Positions 1 through 8,783 of a stretch of DNA of 59,562 nucleotides are shown one piece after another. Numbering within the stretch: position 1 is the stretch's first letter; every line of letters begins with the position of its first letter. This DNA is from Paenibacillus_AR mesotrionivorans (lineage in GTDB: Bacteria; Bacillota; Bacilli; Paenibacillales; NBRC-103111): positions 1-59,562 of the forward strand of contig NZ_JBJURJ010000030.1 of NCBI RefSeq assembly GCF_046098205.1. The letters are read 5' to 3'. The translations under genes and the position numbers were made by a program. The notes below the pieces were generated by a model that made no database searches, had not been told where the DNA came from, and was given only the letters and a program-made list of their open reading frames with translations.

Positions 1-233
1 CGAGAGGACGACAAGTAGTGGACAGGCCGCCAAAGGAAGCACAGGTACTCAAAAAAATCATCGTGAAGTAACAACCAGATAGCCAAAAAAAGGAAAATGC
101 CGCCATGTTTAGTTGCCTATTCTCTTTTTTGATGAAGAGCAGAGAAGAACATGTAAATATTTTCAACAAAAGCATGTTTATCCCTATCTCTAGACATCCA
201 CCTAGCCATGTTAAGTTTAGTGCATCGCCAGTG
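1..233. repeat. Left copy of a ~233-bp inverted repeat that bounds the window
   Basis: This stretch is the reverse complement of 59329-59562. By eye there are only two substitutions and one A-run length difference (7 versus 8 A). The match stops abruptly after the GCATCGCCAGTG motif at 222-233. It contains a 46-codon ORF (104-243, +) that has no recognisable family and runs in frame from the repeat into unique DNA, so I do not call it a gene. The 14-mer GGAAGCACAGGTAC at 35-48 also occurs in the right copy and, as its reverse complement, at 35415-35428. A multicopy dispersed element at which the assembly stopped is the simplest reading. Confidence 0.9.
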
Positions 234-243
234 ACCGAGTAGC

Positions 244-431
244 CCTTATTCATTTGTGAAGGCCGGAGATTCTCTTGATTTCTCAGAAATAACGGCTTCT
301 GTGTCCGATACTTCGATAAAACGACCACTTTTCGACAAATAGCGGAACCAGGGTCCGTTAAGATTCCGCCCCACCCTCAATTGGGCCAGCCCTCCATTAG
401 GACATCTGCATAGTGGTTCCCCACCATCCAT
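244..431. other. Intergenic DNA with TAACGGAA-type degenerate repeat
   Basis: The stretch carries AACGG / AGCGGAAC / CCGTTAA words like those in the gaps at 24400-25300, 35594-35787 and 53440-53620. A 61-codon minus-strand ORF spans it but has no family resemblance and consists of repeat DNA, so it is not called as a gene. Confidence 0.5.
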
Positions 432-432
432 A

Positions 433-464
433 ATTCGGGTATAGTTACAATTATCTATACGAAT
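433..464. promoter_or_regulatory. Dyad upstream of the phosphatase gene
   Basis: GTATAG (439-444) and CTATAC (455-460) form inverted arms 10 bp apart. They are flanked by ATTCG on the left and CGAAT on the right. The dyad ends about 20 bp before the start codon and just before the AAGGAG ribosome binding site. An operator or a short RNA hairpin is possible; no regulator is identified. Confidence 0.35.
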
Positions 465-481
465 CTAAGGAGCCAATTCAC

Positions 482-1009
482 ATGACGTTATTTTATCTCA
501 TCCGCCATGGTGATCCGGATTGGGCCATGAATGAGCACCATAAACTGAAGGGGCATGGCCGGGATCTAGTTCCACTTACGGCGGGAGGAATCCGCAGGGT
601 GTTGGAAACGGCACAGGATAACCGGTTGAAGGAAGCGGAGCTGATTATTTCGTCTCCGTATACAAGGGCGTTGCAGACGGCCGCCATTCTCTCCAAGGAG
701 CTGCAGCTGGACATTCGCATTGAATTTGATTTGCGGGAATGGCAGCCCGACTTGACCTTCCAATACGATTCCATAAAACGACTTCAGGAGCTGGGCGATG
801 ACTATGATGCGCATAATGGCGTGTATCCTCCCGGAGAATCCAGAGCTTGGGAGTCCAAGGAAAGTCTGAAGAACCGGATGGAAGGTGTCATCGGGAAGTA
901 TCTGGACTATTCGAAAGTTATTATTGCCGGGCACGGAATGGCCTTCCGGACCTTGGTCGGCGAGATCGGCGACATCCCTCATGCGTCTGTTATTGAATTT
1001 ATCAGGTAA
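482..1009 (+). CDS. Histidine phosphatase superfamily protein
   Basis: This 175-aa cytosolic protein carries the branch-1 histidine phosphatase signature. The N-terminal LIRHGD motif holds the phosphohistidine (His9). A TRALQTAAIL segment follows near residue 62, and the second catalytic His lies in IIAGHGMAF near residue 146. These proteins remove phosphate from small metabolites or proteins through a phosphohistidine intermediate; the substrate cannot be read from sequence. The start is set by AAGGAG 12 bp upstream. It is first in a row of four co-directional genes, and the next starts 19 bp after its stop. Phosphoglycerate mutase activity is unlikely at this length. Confidence 0.85.
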   Translation: MTLFYLIRHGDPDWAMNEHHKLKGHGRDLVPLTAGGIRRVLETAQDNRLKEAELIISSPYTRALQTAAILSKELQLDIRIEFDLREWQPDLTFQYDSIKRLQELGDDYDAHNGVYPPGESRAWESKESLKNRMEGVIGKYLDYSKVIIAGHGMAFRTLVGEIGDIPHASVIEFIR

Positions 1010-1028
1010 CATCAAGGAGGAGACAAGT

Positions 1029-1691
1029 ATGGATCAGGAAGAATATGGCAGGTATTTGCTTAGTCTGATGGAGGAAGAAGAGCCCGATGAGGACACGGTT
1101 GTGGAAGCGGAGGAACTGTTTGGCTTTTTCCAAATGTTCATGCCCGAGGGTGATGGAGTGGAGGCTATCTTCGAGCCGTTGGAGGATGGGGACACTTACT
1201 TGAAGCGGATCACTCCTATCTACACGATGCTGGACCCGGCAGATTTTGCGGGAGATACGGTTCCGGGATATTTCAACGCTGAGCGGGTCGAGGCCTCCGG
1301 GGAAACGCTGATTGGCTACGGGCGGCAGTTTATTGAGGGGCTGAAGGAGCTGCTGAACGAAGATGAGGAAGTGTCCGCTTATTTGGCCGCGATTCAACAC
1401 ATAGAGCTCCTGCCACCCGGGCAAATTGCCGCAATCCGCCAATTGTCCGATGCCGATGTTTATGAGGCTCTGTTCGATGTGGTCAGCCAAGGAAGAGATT
1501 TTGAAGAACCTATCGATATTCTCGGTGAAGCCTACTACTCCATCGCCTGCGATTATTGGATCTCCTATTACTTGCAGTGGCCCCGTTTTGGCTTAAAGGG
1601 TGATCCGTTAGCCCCGTATTTTGAGCTGTACCGGCGCGGATATTCAGCTGTTTTCTCTGAAGGAGGGTTGTTTATCGGAGCCCATGCATGA
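1029..1691 (+). CDS. Hypothetical acidic cytosolic protein
   Basis: This 220-aa protein has no family I recognise. The N-terminus is very acidic (LMEEEEPDEDTVVEAEELF) and no signal peptide or membrane segment is visible. I chose ATG 1029 over the upstream in-frame ATG at 885 because AGGAGGAG sits just ahead of it and the upstream start would lie inside the phosphatase gene. Its stop overlaps the next start by 4 bp (ATGA), so the two are probably translationally coupled. A partner or accessory of the neighbouring genes is possible but unproven. Confidence 0.7.
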   Translation: MDQEEYGRYLLSLMEEEEPDEDTVVEAEELFGFFQMFMPEGDGVEAIFEPLEDGDTYLKRITPIYTMLDPADFAGDTVPGYFNAERVEASGETLIGYGRQFIEGLKELLNEDEEVSAYLAAIQHIELLPPGQIAAIRQLSDADVYEALFDVVSQGRDFEEPIDILGEAYYSIACDYWISYYLQWPRFGLKGDPLAPYFELYRRGYSAVFSEGGLFIGAHA

Positions 1692-2026
1692 ACTCCATCT
1701 TCCAAGCCGATTACACGATTGTTGAAAATAAGCTGCTGTGTCCGGTTTGTTTTGCGAAAACGGACATCGGTACCATATTGCGCTGCTCCACGGTTTCCTG
1801 GCCGTATCAGCACTGGATTTACTTCCAGTGTCCGGAATGCGGAGGGAACTCCCACGTGGAGGTGCACAATCAACAGATTGGAACAGGTTTGCTGGACGGA
1901 GCGCCGGGACCATGCTTTTTCTACTGCTCGCAGATGCAAGAGCCGGATTTTTGGGTAGAAGAACACAGCACCATGCTGGTTTGCACGTATAAGGAAAACA
2001 GGTACATATTTCACGCCAAAACATGA
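1688..2026 (+). CDS. Small protein with two CxxC motifs (zinc-ribbon-like)
   Basis: This 112-aa protein has CPVC near residues 18-21 and CPEC near residues 49-52. The pair could bind one zinc ion as a ribbon. The rest is rich in aromatic residues and shows no known domain. It is translationally coupled to the upstream gene by an ATGA overlap. No enzyme motif is visible, so a zinc-stabilised binding protein is as much as can be said. Confidence 0.65.
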   Translation: MNSIFQADYTIVENKLLCPVCFAKTDIGTILRCSTVSWPYQHWIYFQCPECGGNSHVEVHNQQIGTGLLDGAPGPCFFYCSQMQEPDFWVEEHSTMLVCTYKENRYIFHAKT

Positions 2027-2112
2027 CCTATGGAGCTGCGGAGAGATTAGTACCAGTCAGTCTCCAAGGATGTATGCTACTAACGGAAGCCATAACGGAG
2101 GGAGAACATACG

Positions 2113-3513
2113 ATGGATCAGGAGCTGCAAGCGCGGTTGGATGAGTGGCATGAAAACAATGAGTTTGACCGGATTGTGGATGCGGTTCTGGAGCTTCCGG
2201 TGGTTGAACGGGACTATGAGCTGCTGGGGCATTTGGCCAGGGCCTATAATAATGTGGGGCGTTACAATGAGGCGTTGGAGCAGCTGCTGGCGTTGGCTGA
2301 TCAGGGCCGCGAGGATCCACGGTGGTTTTACCGGACCGGGTATGCCTATTACCATCTCCAGCGGTATGCGGAGGCGGCGGAGGCGTTCAGCAGATCCCAT
2401 GAGCTGGAGCCGGACGAGGATGTGGAGGAATGGATCGAGCTGGTGCGGGAGAAGGAGGAGCGCTGGGAGCGCCAGGAGCGTCGGGCCGCTGCTGACCGGG
2501 CGGAGCGGATGAGGATCGTGGAGGAGGAGGGGCAACAGGAGCCCTTTGCCGGGATGGATCTGTCGGCCTTCTGGGAGGACAGCGCTTATGCCCGTGAAAC
2601 CTATGTCTGTGAGCCGCCCACCGAAGAGATGATTGCTGCCGTAGAGGAGGAGCTTGGCGGGTATAAGCTGCCAGCCTCGTATATTGCTCTGATGCAGGTG
2701 CAGAACGGCGGGATCCCGCGGAACACCTGCTTTCCCACGGAGGAGGCTACCTCCTGGGCGGAGGATCATATTGCCATTTCATCGATTATGGGTATTGGTC
2801 TGGATAAGCCGGAGGCCTTGGGCGGGTCCAGCGGGAGCCGGTTTATGATCGAGGATTGGGGCTACCCGGACATCGGCGTGGTGATCTGTGATTGTCCCTC
2901 CGCCGGGCATGATGTGGTGATGCTGGATTACCGGGCCTGCGGCAAGGACGGGGAGCCTTCGGTGATTCATGTGGATCAGGAGTCGGATTACGAGGTTACC
3001 TATTTGGCGCCGGACTTCGAGAGCTTCGTCCGGGGGCTGCGTCCCGCCGAGGATTATGAAACTCCGGCAGAGGTGACGCTGGAGGAAAATCTGCAGAAGG
3101 TCACCAACGGTGCCTTCTCTCCGCTTCTGGCCGAGCTGTGCACTGCAGCAGCGGAGGTAGAGGGGCTGGAGCTGTTGATCCGCAGGAGTGCCGAAAGGCT
3201 TGTGCGGGAGAAGGGGTATTTTGCCCTGCATGCAGATGAAAAGTCTGTTCTCATGTACGATGTGCAGTTCTGGCTCTATACCCGGGTATATCCGGAGCCG
3301 ACAACGGAGGAGTATCTGAAGGTGTACAGCGGGATGATCGCCTTTGGCGGCCAAGGCTTCAGCACAGGAGGTTATGCACCGGGGTTTGTGGAGGATTGGC
3401 TGAAGGACAGGCTCAAAAACGGCATTATCCGGAAGGATCATGGCAAGCTTCGTTTGGCTGAAGGTGCCGCGGCGGATATTCTGGAACGGCTGAAGGTGGC
3501 CGGGCAAGCGTAG
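2113..3513 (+). CDS. TPR-repeat protein with SUKH (SMI1/KNR4) domain
   Basis: This 466-aa protein begins with TPR-like helices (residues ~1-115: the NNVGRYNEALEQL and YHLQRYAEAAEAF repeats). A charged coiled stretch follows, then a SUKH-type domain from about residue 175 (EEELGGYKLPASYIALMQVQNGG) with the SxGHDVVMLDYR core. A helical tail of unknown function ends it. The ATG at 2113 is preceded by GGAGGGAG; the longer ORF from 2023 would overlap the upstream gene. SUKH domains are common in immunity proteins against polymorphic toxins, but also occur in housekeeping scaffolds. No toxin gene lies beside it, so an immunity role is only a possibility. Confidence 0.75.
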   Translation: MDQELQARLDEWHENNEFDRIVDAVLELPVVERDYELLGHLARAYNNVGRYNEALEQLLALADQGREDPRWFYRTGYAYYHLQRYAEAAEAFSRSHELEPDEDVEEWIELVREKEERWERQERRAAADRAERMRIVEEEGQQEPFAGMDLSAFWEDSAYARETYVCEPPTEEMIAAVEEELGGYKLPASYIALMQVQNGGIPRNTCFPTEEATSWAEDHIAISSIMGIGLDKPEALGGSSGSRFMIEDWGYPDIGVVICDCPSAGHDVVMLDYRACGKDGEPSVIHVDQESDYEVTYLAPDFESFVRGLRPAEDYETPAEVTLEENLQKVTNGAFSPLLAELCTAAAEVEGLELLIRRSAERLVREKGYFALHADEKSVLMYDVQFWLYTRVYPEPTTEEYLKVYSGMIAFGGQGFSTGGYAPGFVEDWLKDRLKNGIIRKDHGKLRLAEGAAADILERLKVAGQA

Positions 3514-3521
3514 ATAGATGA

Positions 3522-3576
3522 AACGGGGCAGTCCGGAAGGTCAGTGGAAGCTGACTGCCGGACGCCCCGTTTTTTA
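3522..3576 (+). terminator. Rho-independent terminator after the SUKH gene
   Basis: ACGGGGC...GTCCGG pairs with CCGGAC-GCCCCGT, with an inner GTCAG/CTGAC extension, and is followed by TTTTTT. It starts 8 bp after the stop and also separates this cluster from the converging cellulase operon. Confidence 0.85.
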
Positions 3577-3589
3577 CTGCCGTGCCATA

Positions 3590-6500
3590 TTACGGCTCAA
3601 GACCCCAAACCAACTGGCCGGCTTGGTAGAGCGTGATTTTGTTCCAGTCGGCAAAGGCGTTTTTGGTGCCGTCAAAGGAATAATCGTCGGCTTCGTTGAA
3701 GTTGGTCCAGTCTGTTTTGGCTACCCGGACCTGGATGTCTCCGGTTTGACCGCCGGCAGCGATGGTTCCCGCACCAGTGCCCAGGGAGATTTCCAGAACC
3801 GTATCGGCCCCGGTTTTGGCCGGACTAACCGTACCGAAGGTTCCGCTGACCCGGCTGGTGCCAATTTGGGCATAGTCACAGTAGAAGTTCAGACCGGCGC
3901 TGCCCTCCTTGGTCAGGTAGTAGCGGATTTTCAGATCACTCAGGTTCACGGGCGTTGTGCCTGTATTCTTGATATTAAGCGTGGCTGTGATCATATTGTC
4001 CGTTGCGTTGGCATTGCCAACCCTGTATTGGACGCTGAGATTACCCGGAGTGTTAGCTATAGGCGTTGCACTGGCCTGGACGGAATTGGCGCTTTCCCCC
4101 GCAGCGTTCACCGCGCTGACGACATAATAGTAGGTGGTGCCGTTGGTCAGGCTTAGTTCCGTATACGTCACACCGGTGACCGTTCCTACCGTTACATACG
4201 GCCCGCCGCTGACGGTAGCGTGCTTCACGTTATAGCTGGTGGCGCCAGTGGATGGGGCCCAGTTCAGTACGACCTGGGCATTGCCTGCTGCAGCCGTCAG
4301 GCTGGCCGGTGCGGCCGGAGCTGGAAGGCTTGCCGGCTTGGCGCTGGCCTGGGCGGAATTGGCGCTTTCGCCTACTGCGTTCACTGCGCTTACCGCGTAA
4401 TAATAGGTTGTGCCGTTCAATACAGCCAAATCCGTGTAGGCCGGCGAAGCCAGACCGGTAGCAACCACCGTGTAGGGACCGCCGCTTACTGTGGCCCGCT
4501 TCACATTATAGCTGGCTGCTCCTGCGGAGGCATTCCAGCTCAAGGTTACCTTGGCGTCACCCGCAACTGCGGCAAGCGCCGCGGGAGCCTGGGGAACCGT
4601 CGGTGTTACAGGGCCGCTTCCGATCAAACGGTCGTAATCGGCATAGGCCGTGGCGACATCCACCTGAGACCAGAAGCGGTGATAGGTGTAGGTAGGTGCG
4701 CCATTTTCCCATTTTTTGGTGTTTTTATTATAGGAGGAATTATACAGGGATGTGAGTGCAGCCCAAGCCGGATCATCCTTGATCTTCGGACGAAGCTCGG
4801 AGTAGCTGATATAGACGCCGTTTCCGCCCTTGGCGGGATCGGAAGGCACTCCGTTGGAGCCCGGAATGATGTTGCCTTGCCCGAATTTGCCGGTCCAGCC
4901 CGCCGGGAAATAAACTTCCTTCTCGAAGAAGCGGAAGTAGTCCTCGCGCACTTCCGGAATGGCCACCCCTTTGCCGTCGTTGAAGTTCCAGGCCACATCC
5001 AGCAGGTCCTTGGCTGTGGTTTTGGCAAGAGTCCCAAGTGCCGTATAGCTGCCCGTCTCCGCCTGGGTGCCCGCTGCGTAATATGTCAGCGCCTTGGCGA
5101 GGCTGCCCATAACCCCTACATCCTGACCGGGATTTTTGGTCACAATGTGGTAGTTGGGGTTGCCGGTAAAGCTGCTGAAGCCGTTCCAGGTATCCGGCTG
5201 CCCGACCCATTCCTGATTGCCCGGCACATAGAATTGGCCCGGGGCGCTGGTGGTGGCGACAACCGGATTAGCTCCGCCCAGAATGCGGCTGCCGCTGGCG
5301 TCCAGGTAATAGCCCGCACTGTCGGTTACCGGCTTTTGGTTGACGAAGGTATAATCCAGCGCCCAGTCCACCCACCGTTGGATTACCGTTTTGGCCATTT
5401 TGAAATTGTCCGAGGTGGTGTCGCCGTTGGAGGCCAGAATGTAGTACAGCTCGGCAATCCGCTCCAGCGACCAGGTTTGGAAGCCGAACCAGTTGTTGGA
5501 CGGCGGGTCCAAATAGACCGGCGCTTCCTGATAGGCCATGTTGTAGAAAGTGCTGACGCCGGCCGGGTACTTCTGATAATCCCCGTTCCAGCTGTTGGTG
5601 GCGCCTCCGCCCACTGCGCCTTCTGCGGTTAAGAGCCAGGTGTAGAATTCAAGCTGGCGCTTCAAGGAGGTATTCCAGTCCTGCTGACCGGTGGCCGACT
5701 TGGGAATCAGGCCTCCTTGAGGCTGGGACAAGGCGTAAGCGGCGACTACGTTTTGGTAGGCTTGGTGGGTGTGGCTTGCGCCGATGCGCCATGCCCAGTT
5801 GCCGCTGCCGTTATCGCCGAGCCCGCCGCCCCAGGAGGTATACCAGGCCATCAGGTAGTGGCTGGCATCCTTGCCGTTGCCGGCAGACGGCGAGCCGCTT
5901 GCTCCTGCACTGCCGATCTTCTGGAAGTACTTGTCGTACATGCCGTAACGGAGATAGTCGCCCATTTTTTTGGCTTTGTCCAGGTAAACGGAGTTGTTGT
6001 AGCCCATCTCCTTGGCCCAGTACATGGCCTGAACCGCCCGTGCATCGGCGTCGGTTGCATTGGTGTAGCGCCATTGTTTGCTGGGCGGATTGCTTTCCTT
6101 GGTGAACAGGGACATAAAGCCCTCGCCTGTTTTGCCGAAGGTCTGATTGTCCTGGGAAGGATGGGGGATAGCCTCCCATACGGATTCCTGCTCTCCGCGC
6201 TGGAACGTATTCACGTAGGAGGCAGTATGGGAAGGCTTCAGGGTATTGCCGAAGCCGTACCAGTTATCCACGTCCACCAGCCAGTGCATCAGGTAGGTCT
6301 GGTTATTGCCGTAAGCGGCTTTTAATTCGCTGTCCAGCGGGTCCTTGCCGGGGGCATATTTGCCGTTGATGGCACTTGGATACCGGTCCGGATACGGATA
6401 TTCAGCCGCATAGGTAGCCGGGCTGTTAGCATTGTAGTAGGAGATCGTAGGCTGCTCCGTGGAGCTTGGCAGGATAAAGGTTTCCATGTTGTCCCATGCG

Positions 6501-6865
6501 GCTTCCAGCTTGGTCCAATCCCCGGTGTAATGCCCATACATGGCTTCCAGCCAGAACCAGTAGCTGTAGGCCTCGGAGGTAGTCATATGCCCGTAGTCAG
6601 GGGCTTCGCTCATCAGTGTCTCAACGGCATGGTAAGGAATTCCTTCAGGCGAAAAATACTTGTTCGCCGGATCCTTCAGCTGAGCGTAAAGCTGCAGGAA
6701 ACGTGTCTTGTAGACCGAATCAGCGGCAGCACTTGCTTGAGTCCCATTGACCGGGGCCGCCTTCAGGGTATTCACCGACAAACCAGCCGTACCGGTAAAC
6801 ATGGTGGCGGCAAGTGCGGCCGTTAGTGCGAGTGAACCGCATTTGCGCCTGAGTGTAGCGTACAT
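3590..6865 (-). CDS. Secreted GH48 cellulase (reducing-end cellobiohydrolase) with 2 Fn3 and CBM3
   Basis: This 1091-aa exoenzyme has a signal peptide (residues ~1-37). A full GH48 domain (~45-750) closely resembles CelS/CelF: APDYGHMTTSEAYSY with the likely acid Glu98, YLMHWLVDVDNWYGFGN, and FQRGEQESVWEAIPHPS. Two fibronectin-III modules follow (~755-935), then a C-terminal CBM3 (~945-1091). GH48 enzymes release cellobiose processively from chain reducing ends and are the main exocellulases of Firmicutes. There is no dockerin, so it acts free or bound to cellulose. It is the last gene of the five-gene operon, 99 bp after GH5 with a hairpin between. AAGGAGG supports the start. Confidence 0.95.
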   Translation of the reverse strand: MYATLRRKCGSLALTAALAATMFTGTAGLSVNTLKAAPVNGTQASAAADSVYKTRFLQLYAQLKDPANKYFSPEGIPYHAVETLMSEAPDYGHMTTSEAYSYWFWLEAMYGHYTGDWTKLEAAWDNMETFILPSSTEQPTISYYNANSPATYAAEYPYPDRYPSAINGKYAPGKDPLDSELKAAYGNNQTYLMHWLVDVDNWYGFGNTLKPSHTASYVNTFQRGEQESVWEAIPHPSQDNQTFGKTGEGFMSLFTKESNPPSKQWRYTNATDADARAVQAMYWAKEMGYNNSVYLDKAKKMGDYLRYGMYDKYFQKIGSAGASGSPSAGNGKDASHYLMAWYTSWGGGLGDNGSGNWAWRIGASHTHQAYQNVVAAYALSQPQGGLIPKSATGQQDWNTSLKRQLEFYTWLLTAEGAVGGGATNSWNGDYQKYPAGVSTFYNMAYQEAPVYLDPPSNNWFGFQTWSLERIAELYYILASNGDTTSDNFKMAKTVIQRWVDWALDYTFVNQKPVTDSAGYYLDASGSRILGGANPVVATTSAPGQFYVPGNQEWVGQPDTWNGFSSFTGNPNYHIVTKNPGQDVGVMGSLAKALTYYAAGTQAETGSYTALGTLAKTTAKDLLDVAWNFNDGKGVAIPEVREDYFRFFEKEVYFPAGWTGKFGQGNIIPGSNGVPSDPAKGGNGVYISYSELRPKIKDDPAWAALTSLYNSSYNKNTKKWENGAPTYTYHRFWSQVDVATAYADYDRLIGSGPVTPTVPQAPAALAAVAGDAKVTLSWNASAGAASYNVKRATVSGGPYTVVATGLASPAYTDLAVLNGTTYYYAVSAVNAVGESANSAQASAKPASLPAPAAPASLTAAAGNAQVVLNWAPSTGATSYNVKHATVSGGPYVTVGTVTGVTYTELSLTNGTTYYYVVSAVNAAGESANSVQASATPIANTPGNLSVQYRVGNANATDNMITATLNIKNTGTTPVNLSDLKIRYYLTKEGSAGLNFYCDYAQIGTSRVSGTFGTVSPAKTGADTVLEISLGTGAGTIAAGGQTGDIQVRVAKTDWTNFNEADDYSFDGTKNAFADWNKITLYQAGQLVWGLEP

Positions 6866-6904
6866 AAAACCATCCTCCTTTTAGATTCAAGTGATGTATG
6901 GAGA

Positions 6905-6937
6905 GGAAGGGCGGCGGCGGCCGTCCGCAGCCCTTCC
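6905..6937 (-). other. Intercistronic hairpin between GH5 and GH48 genes
   Basis: GGAAGGGC (6905-6912) pairs perfectly with GCCCTTCC (6930-6937) around a GC-rich loop that can pair further. No T-run follows on the minus strand, so processing or 3'-end stabilisation is more likely than termination. Confidence 0.6.
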
Positions 6938-6964
6938 ATCTTCATCAGGTCTTGTTTCTTGTTC

Positions 6965-8728
6965 TTAGGGCTCAATCCCCCAAATCAAAACCCCGTCCTG
7001 ATACAAGGTAACCTTGCTCCATTCCGTATAGGCGGTTTTCAGGGAGTCGTAGGAATAGTCGTCGCTTTCGTCATAGTTGGACCAGTCCGACTTATGGATG
7101 CGGGTCTGGATTTCATCGGTGGAGGCACCGGGCGCCAAGCTCCCTGCGGAAGAGCCAAAGGTAATTTCCGCATACCCATCCGCTCCTGTTTTGGCTGTAC
7201 CCAGCTTAACGGCTGTACCGCTCAGCTTGGCGCTGCCCATTGCCGCGTAGTCCAGAACCAGACTGCTGGATGGACTGCCGTCCCCCGTAAACCAATACCG
7301 GAGCTTCAGGCCAGCCAGAGAAACTGGAGTATTCCCCTTATTCACCACCTGAAAATGCGGCCTGATTTGGTTATCCGCAGTGTTGGTATCGGCAGCCTTG
7401 TATTGGACAACCAGGGAGGAAGTCCCCGGCGTCGGCGAAGGAGTAACTGACGGTGTGGGCGTAGGGGTTGCCGTTGGTGTGGGCGTCGGTGTTACCGTTG
7501 CAGTTGGTGTAGGTGTAGGTGTTGCTGTCGGTGTGGGTGTAGGGCTTACTGTCGGTGTAGGTGTAACCGTGCCCGTCAAGGGCTTCATAATCCGGCTCAG
7601 CATGGTTTGTTTGGGAGCGTTCCAGGTGGTCCAGTCATCCAGCAGCAGACCGCCCGTATCCCCGCTGTTGGGGTTCAGGGACCAGTAGGTCCAATACAGA
7701 TCGTTATCCTTGATATAATCCACAAGCTTGTTCTGCCAGATGCCCTCGACCGTGCTTAAGTCTACGCTGCGGCCGCCGAATTCGCCCATGATAACGGGTG
7801 CGATATTTTGCTTGCTGATATAGCCCCAATAGCTGTCCCAAACGGCAGGCATATTAGCCGGGAAGGAGCTGTCGTGAAACCAGGTCTGGTCTGCCACACC
7901 GGGGCCGTAATCATGGGCGGAATAGACCAATTGATTGGGCACATTCAAACGGACCGGGTTGTTCTTGACCCCCTTCAGATTGCCGCCCCACCAATAGTTG
8001 CCGGTTTCCCCCTGTACGTTGGCATCGATGCCCTCCACAATAATGAGCCAGTGGGGGTTGACGGACAGGATGGCATTGCCGGCTCTCTCCGCTGCCAGCC
8101 GCCAATCCGTTGCCAGTACACCGGTTCCCCAGGTGACTTCGCCATGAGGCTCATTGTGCAGATCCGCCCCGATGACTGTGTCGTTGTTGAGGTAACGTTC
8201 GGCCAGCATCTTCCAATCGCTGATCCAGCGCTCCTCGGAATATGCGCTGGTATACCAGAGGTTGGACTGCCCGCCGGAGCCCGGACGGTGCCGGTCAAGG
8301 AAGATTTTCAGTCCGCGCGCGCCAGCCTTCTCAATCAATTTGTCCATCACCTGAATGGGTGTCAAACCGACCAAATCCGGGTTGCTAACCGCGTCGATGC
8401 TGTTGGTTTGAGAGCCGGCGTCGAACATCTGGTTGCTGTAGGGCAGACGGATCAGGTTATACCCCTTGGCCTTCACCTGGTCCAGCATACTGTCCATGGA
8501 GCGGCTCCACAGTCCGTGGGGTGAGTAGTTGGAGGTTTCAAAGCCGAACCAGTTAAGTCCGTTGAACACAGCCGGGTTGCCTGCGGCATCAACGATTTTA
8601 TTTCCGGAGGTATGGTAGTAGCTGGGGGCGGCCAACGCCTTCTGCAGCGCAAAGCCGGATGCTCCTGCGAAGCCGCCTGCAAGAAGGGCGCCCGCCAGAA
8701 GGAGCTTTCCAAGTTTTTTTAACAGCAT
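6965..8728 (-). CDS. Secreted GH5 (subfamily 1-like) endoglucanase with CBM3
   Basis: The 587-aa protein starts at the ATG at 8728 (MLLKKLGKLLLAG). This ATG is preceded by AAAGGA and opens a classic signal peptide; the longer ORF start at 8806 would overlap the GH9 gene. The GH5 domain (~35-385) strongly resembles Acidothermus E1: LNWFGFETSNY, DRHRP, acid/base Glu193 in DLHNEPHG, and nucleophile Glu316 in MGEFGG. A Pro/Thr linker of ~50 residues leads to a CBM3 (~440-587). The enzyme cuts beta-1,4-glucan chains internally and makes ends for the GH6 and GH48 exoenzymes. It is the only enzyme of the five with a PT linker instead of Fn3 modules. Confidence 0.93.
   Translation of the reverse strand: MLLKKLGKLLLAGALLAGGFAGASGFALQKALAAPSYYHTSGNKIVDAAGNPAVFNGLNWFGFETSNYSPHGLWSRSMDSMLDQVKAKGYNLIRLPYSNQMFDAGSQTNSIDAVSNPDLVGLTPIQVMDKLIEKAGARGLKIFLDRHRPGSGGQSNLWYTSAYSEERWISDWKMLAERYLNNDTVIGADLHNEPHGEVTWGTGVLATDWRLAAERAGNAILSVNPHWLIIVEGIDANVQGETGNYWWGGNLKGVKNNPVRLNVPNQLVYSAHDYGPGVADQTWFHDSSFPANMPAVWDSYWGYISKQNIAPVIMGEFGGRSVDLSTVEGIWQNKLVDYIKDNDLYWTYWSLNPNSGDTGGLLLDDWTTWNAPKQTMLSRIMKPLTGTVTPTPTVSPTPTPTATPTPTPTATVTPTPTPTATPTPTPSVTPSPTPGTSSLVVQYKAADTNTADNQIRPHFQVVNKGNTPVSLAGLKLRYWFTGDGSPSSSLVLDYAAMGSAKLSGTAVKLGTAKTGADGYAEITFGSSAGSLAPGASTDEIQTRIHKSDWSNYDESDDYSYDSLKTAYTEWSKVTLYQDGVLIWGIEP
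7439..7579. repeat. Minisatellite coding the Pro/Thr linker of the GH5 enzyme
   Basis: Degenerate units of 12-24 bp, built from GGTGTNGG words on the + strand, encode TPTPTPTA-type repeats between the catalytic domain and CBM3. Such arrays change length easily by slippage. Linker length may therefore differ between strains. Confidence 0.85.
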
Positions 8729-8783
8729 GCCTGCACCGTCCTTTATGTGGTTAATCGGTAATCCAGATGTGAATTCCGCCCAT

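Noticed and set aside
104..243. 46-codon ORF inside the left inverted repeat
   Set aside because: Its C-terminus differs between the two copies because it runs into flanking DNA; no family resemblance, so probably non-coding.
246..431. 61-codon minus-strand ORF
   Set aside because: It lies in degenerate intergenic repeat DNA, lacks a clear ribosome binding site and resembles no family.
4220..5632. 470-codon + strand ORF antisense to GH48 (and similar ones antisense to other cellulases)
   Set aside because: Shadow of strongly biased codons in GH48; low-complexity Gly/Arg composition and no ribosome binding site.
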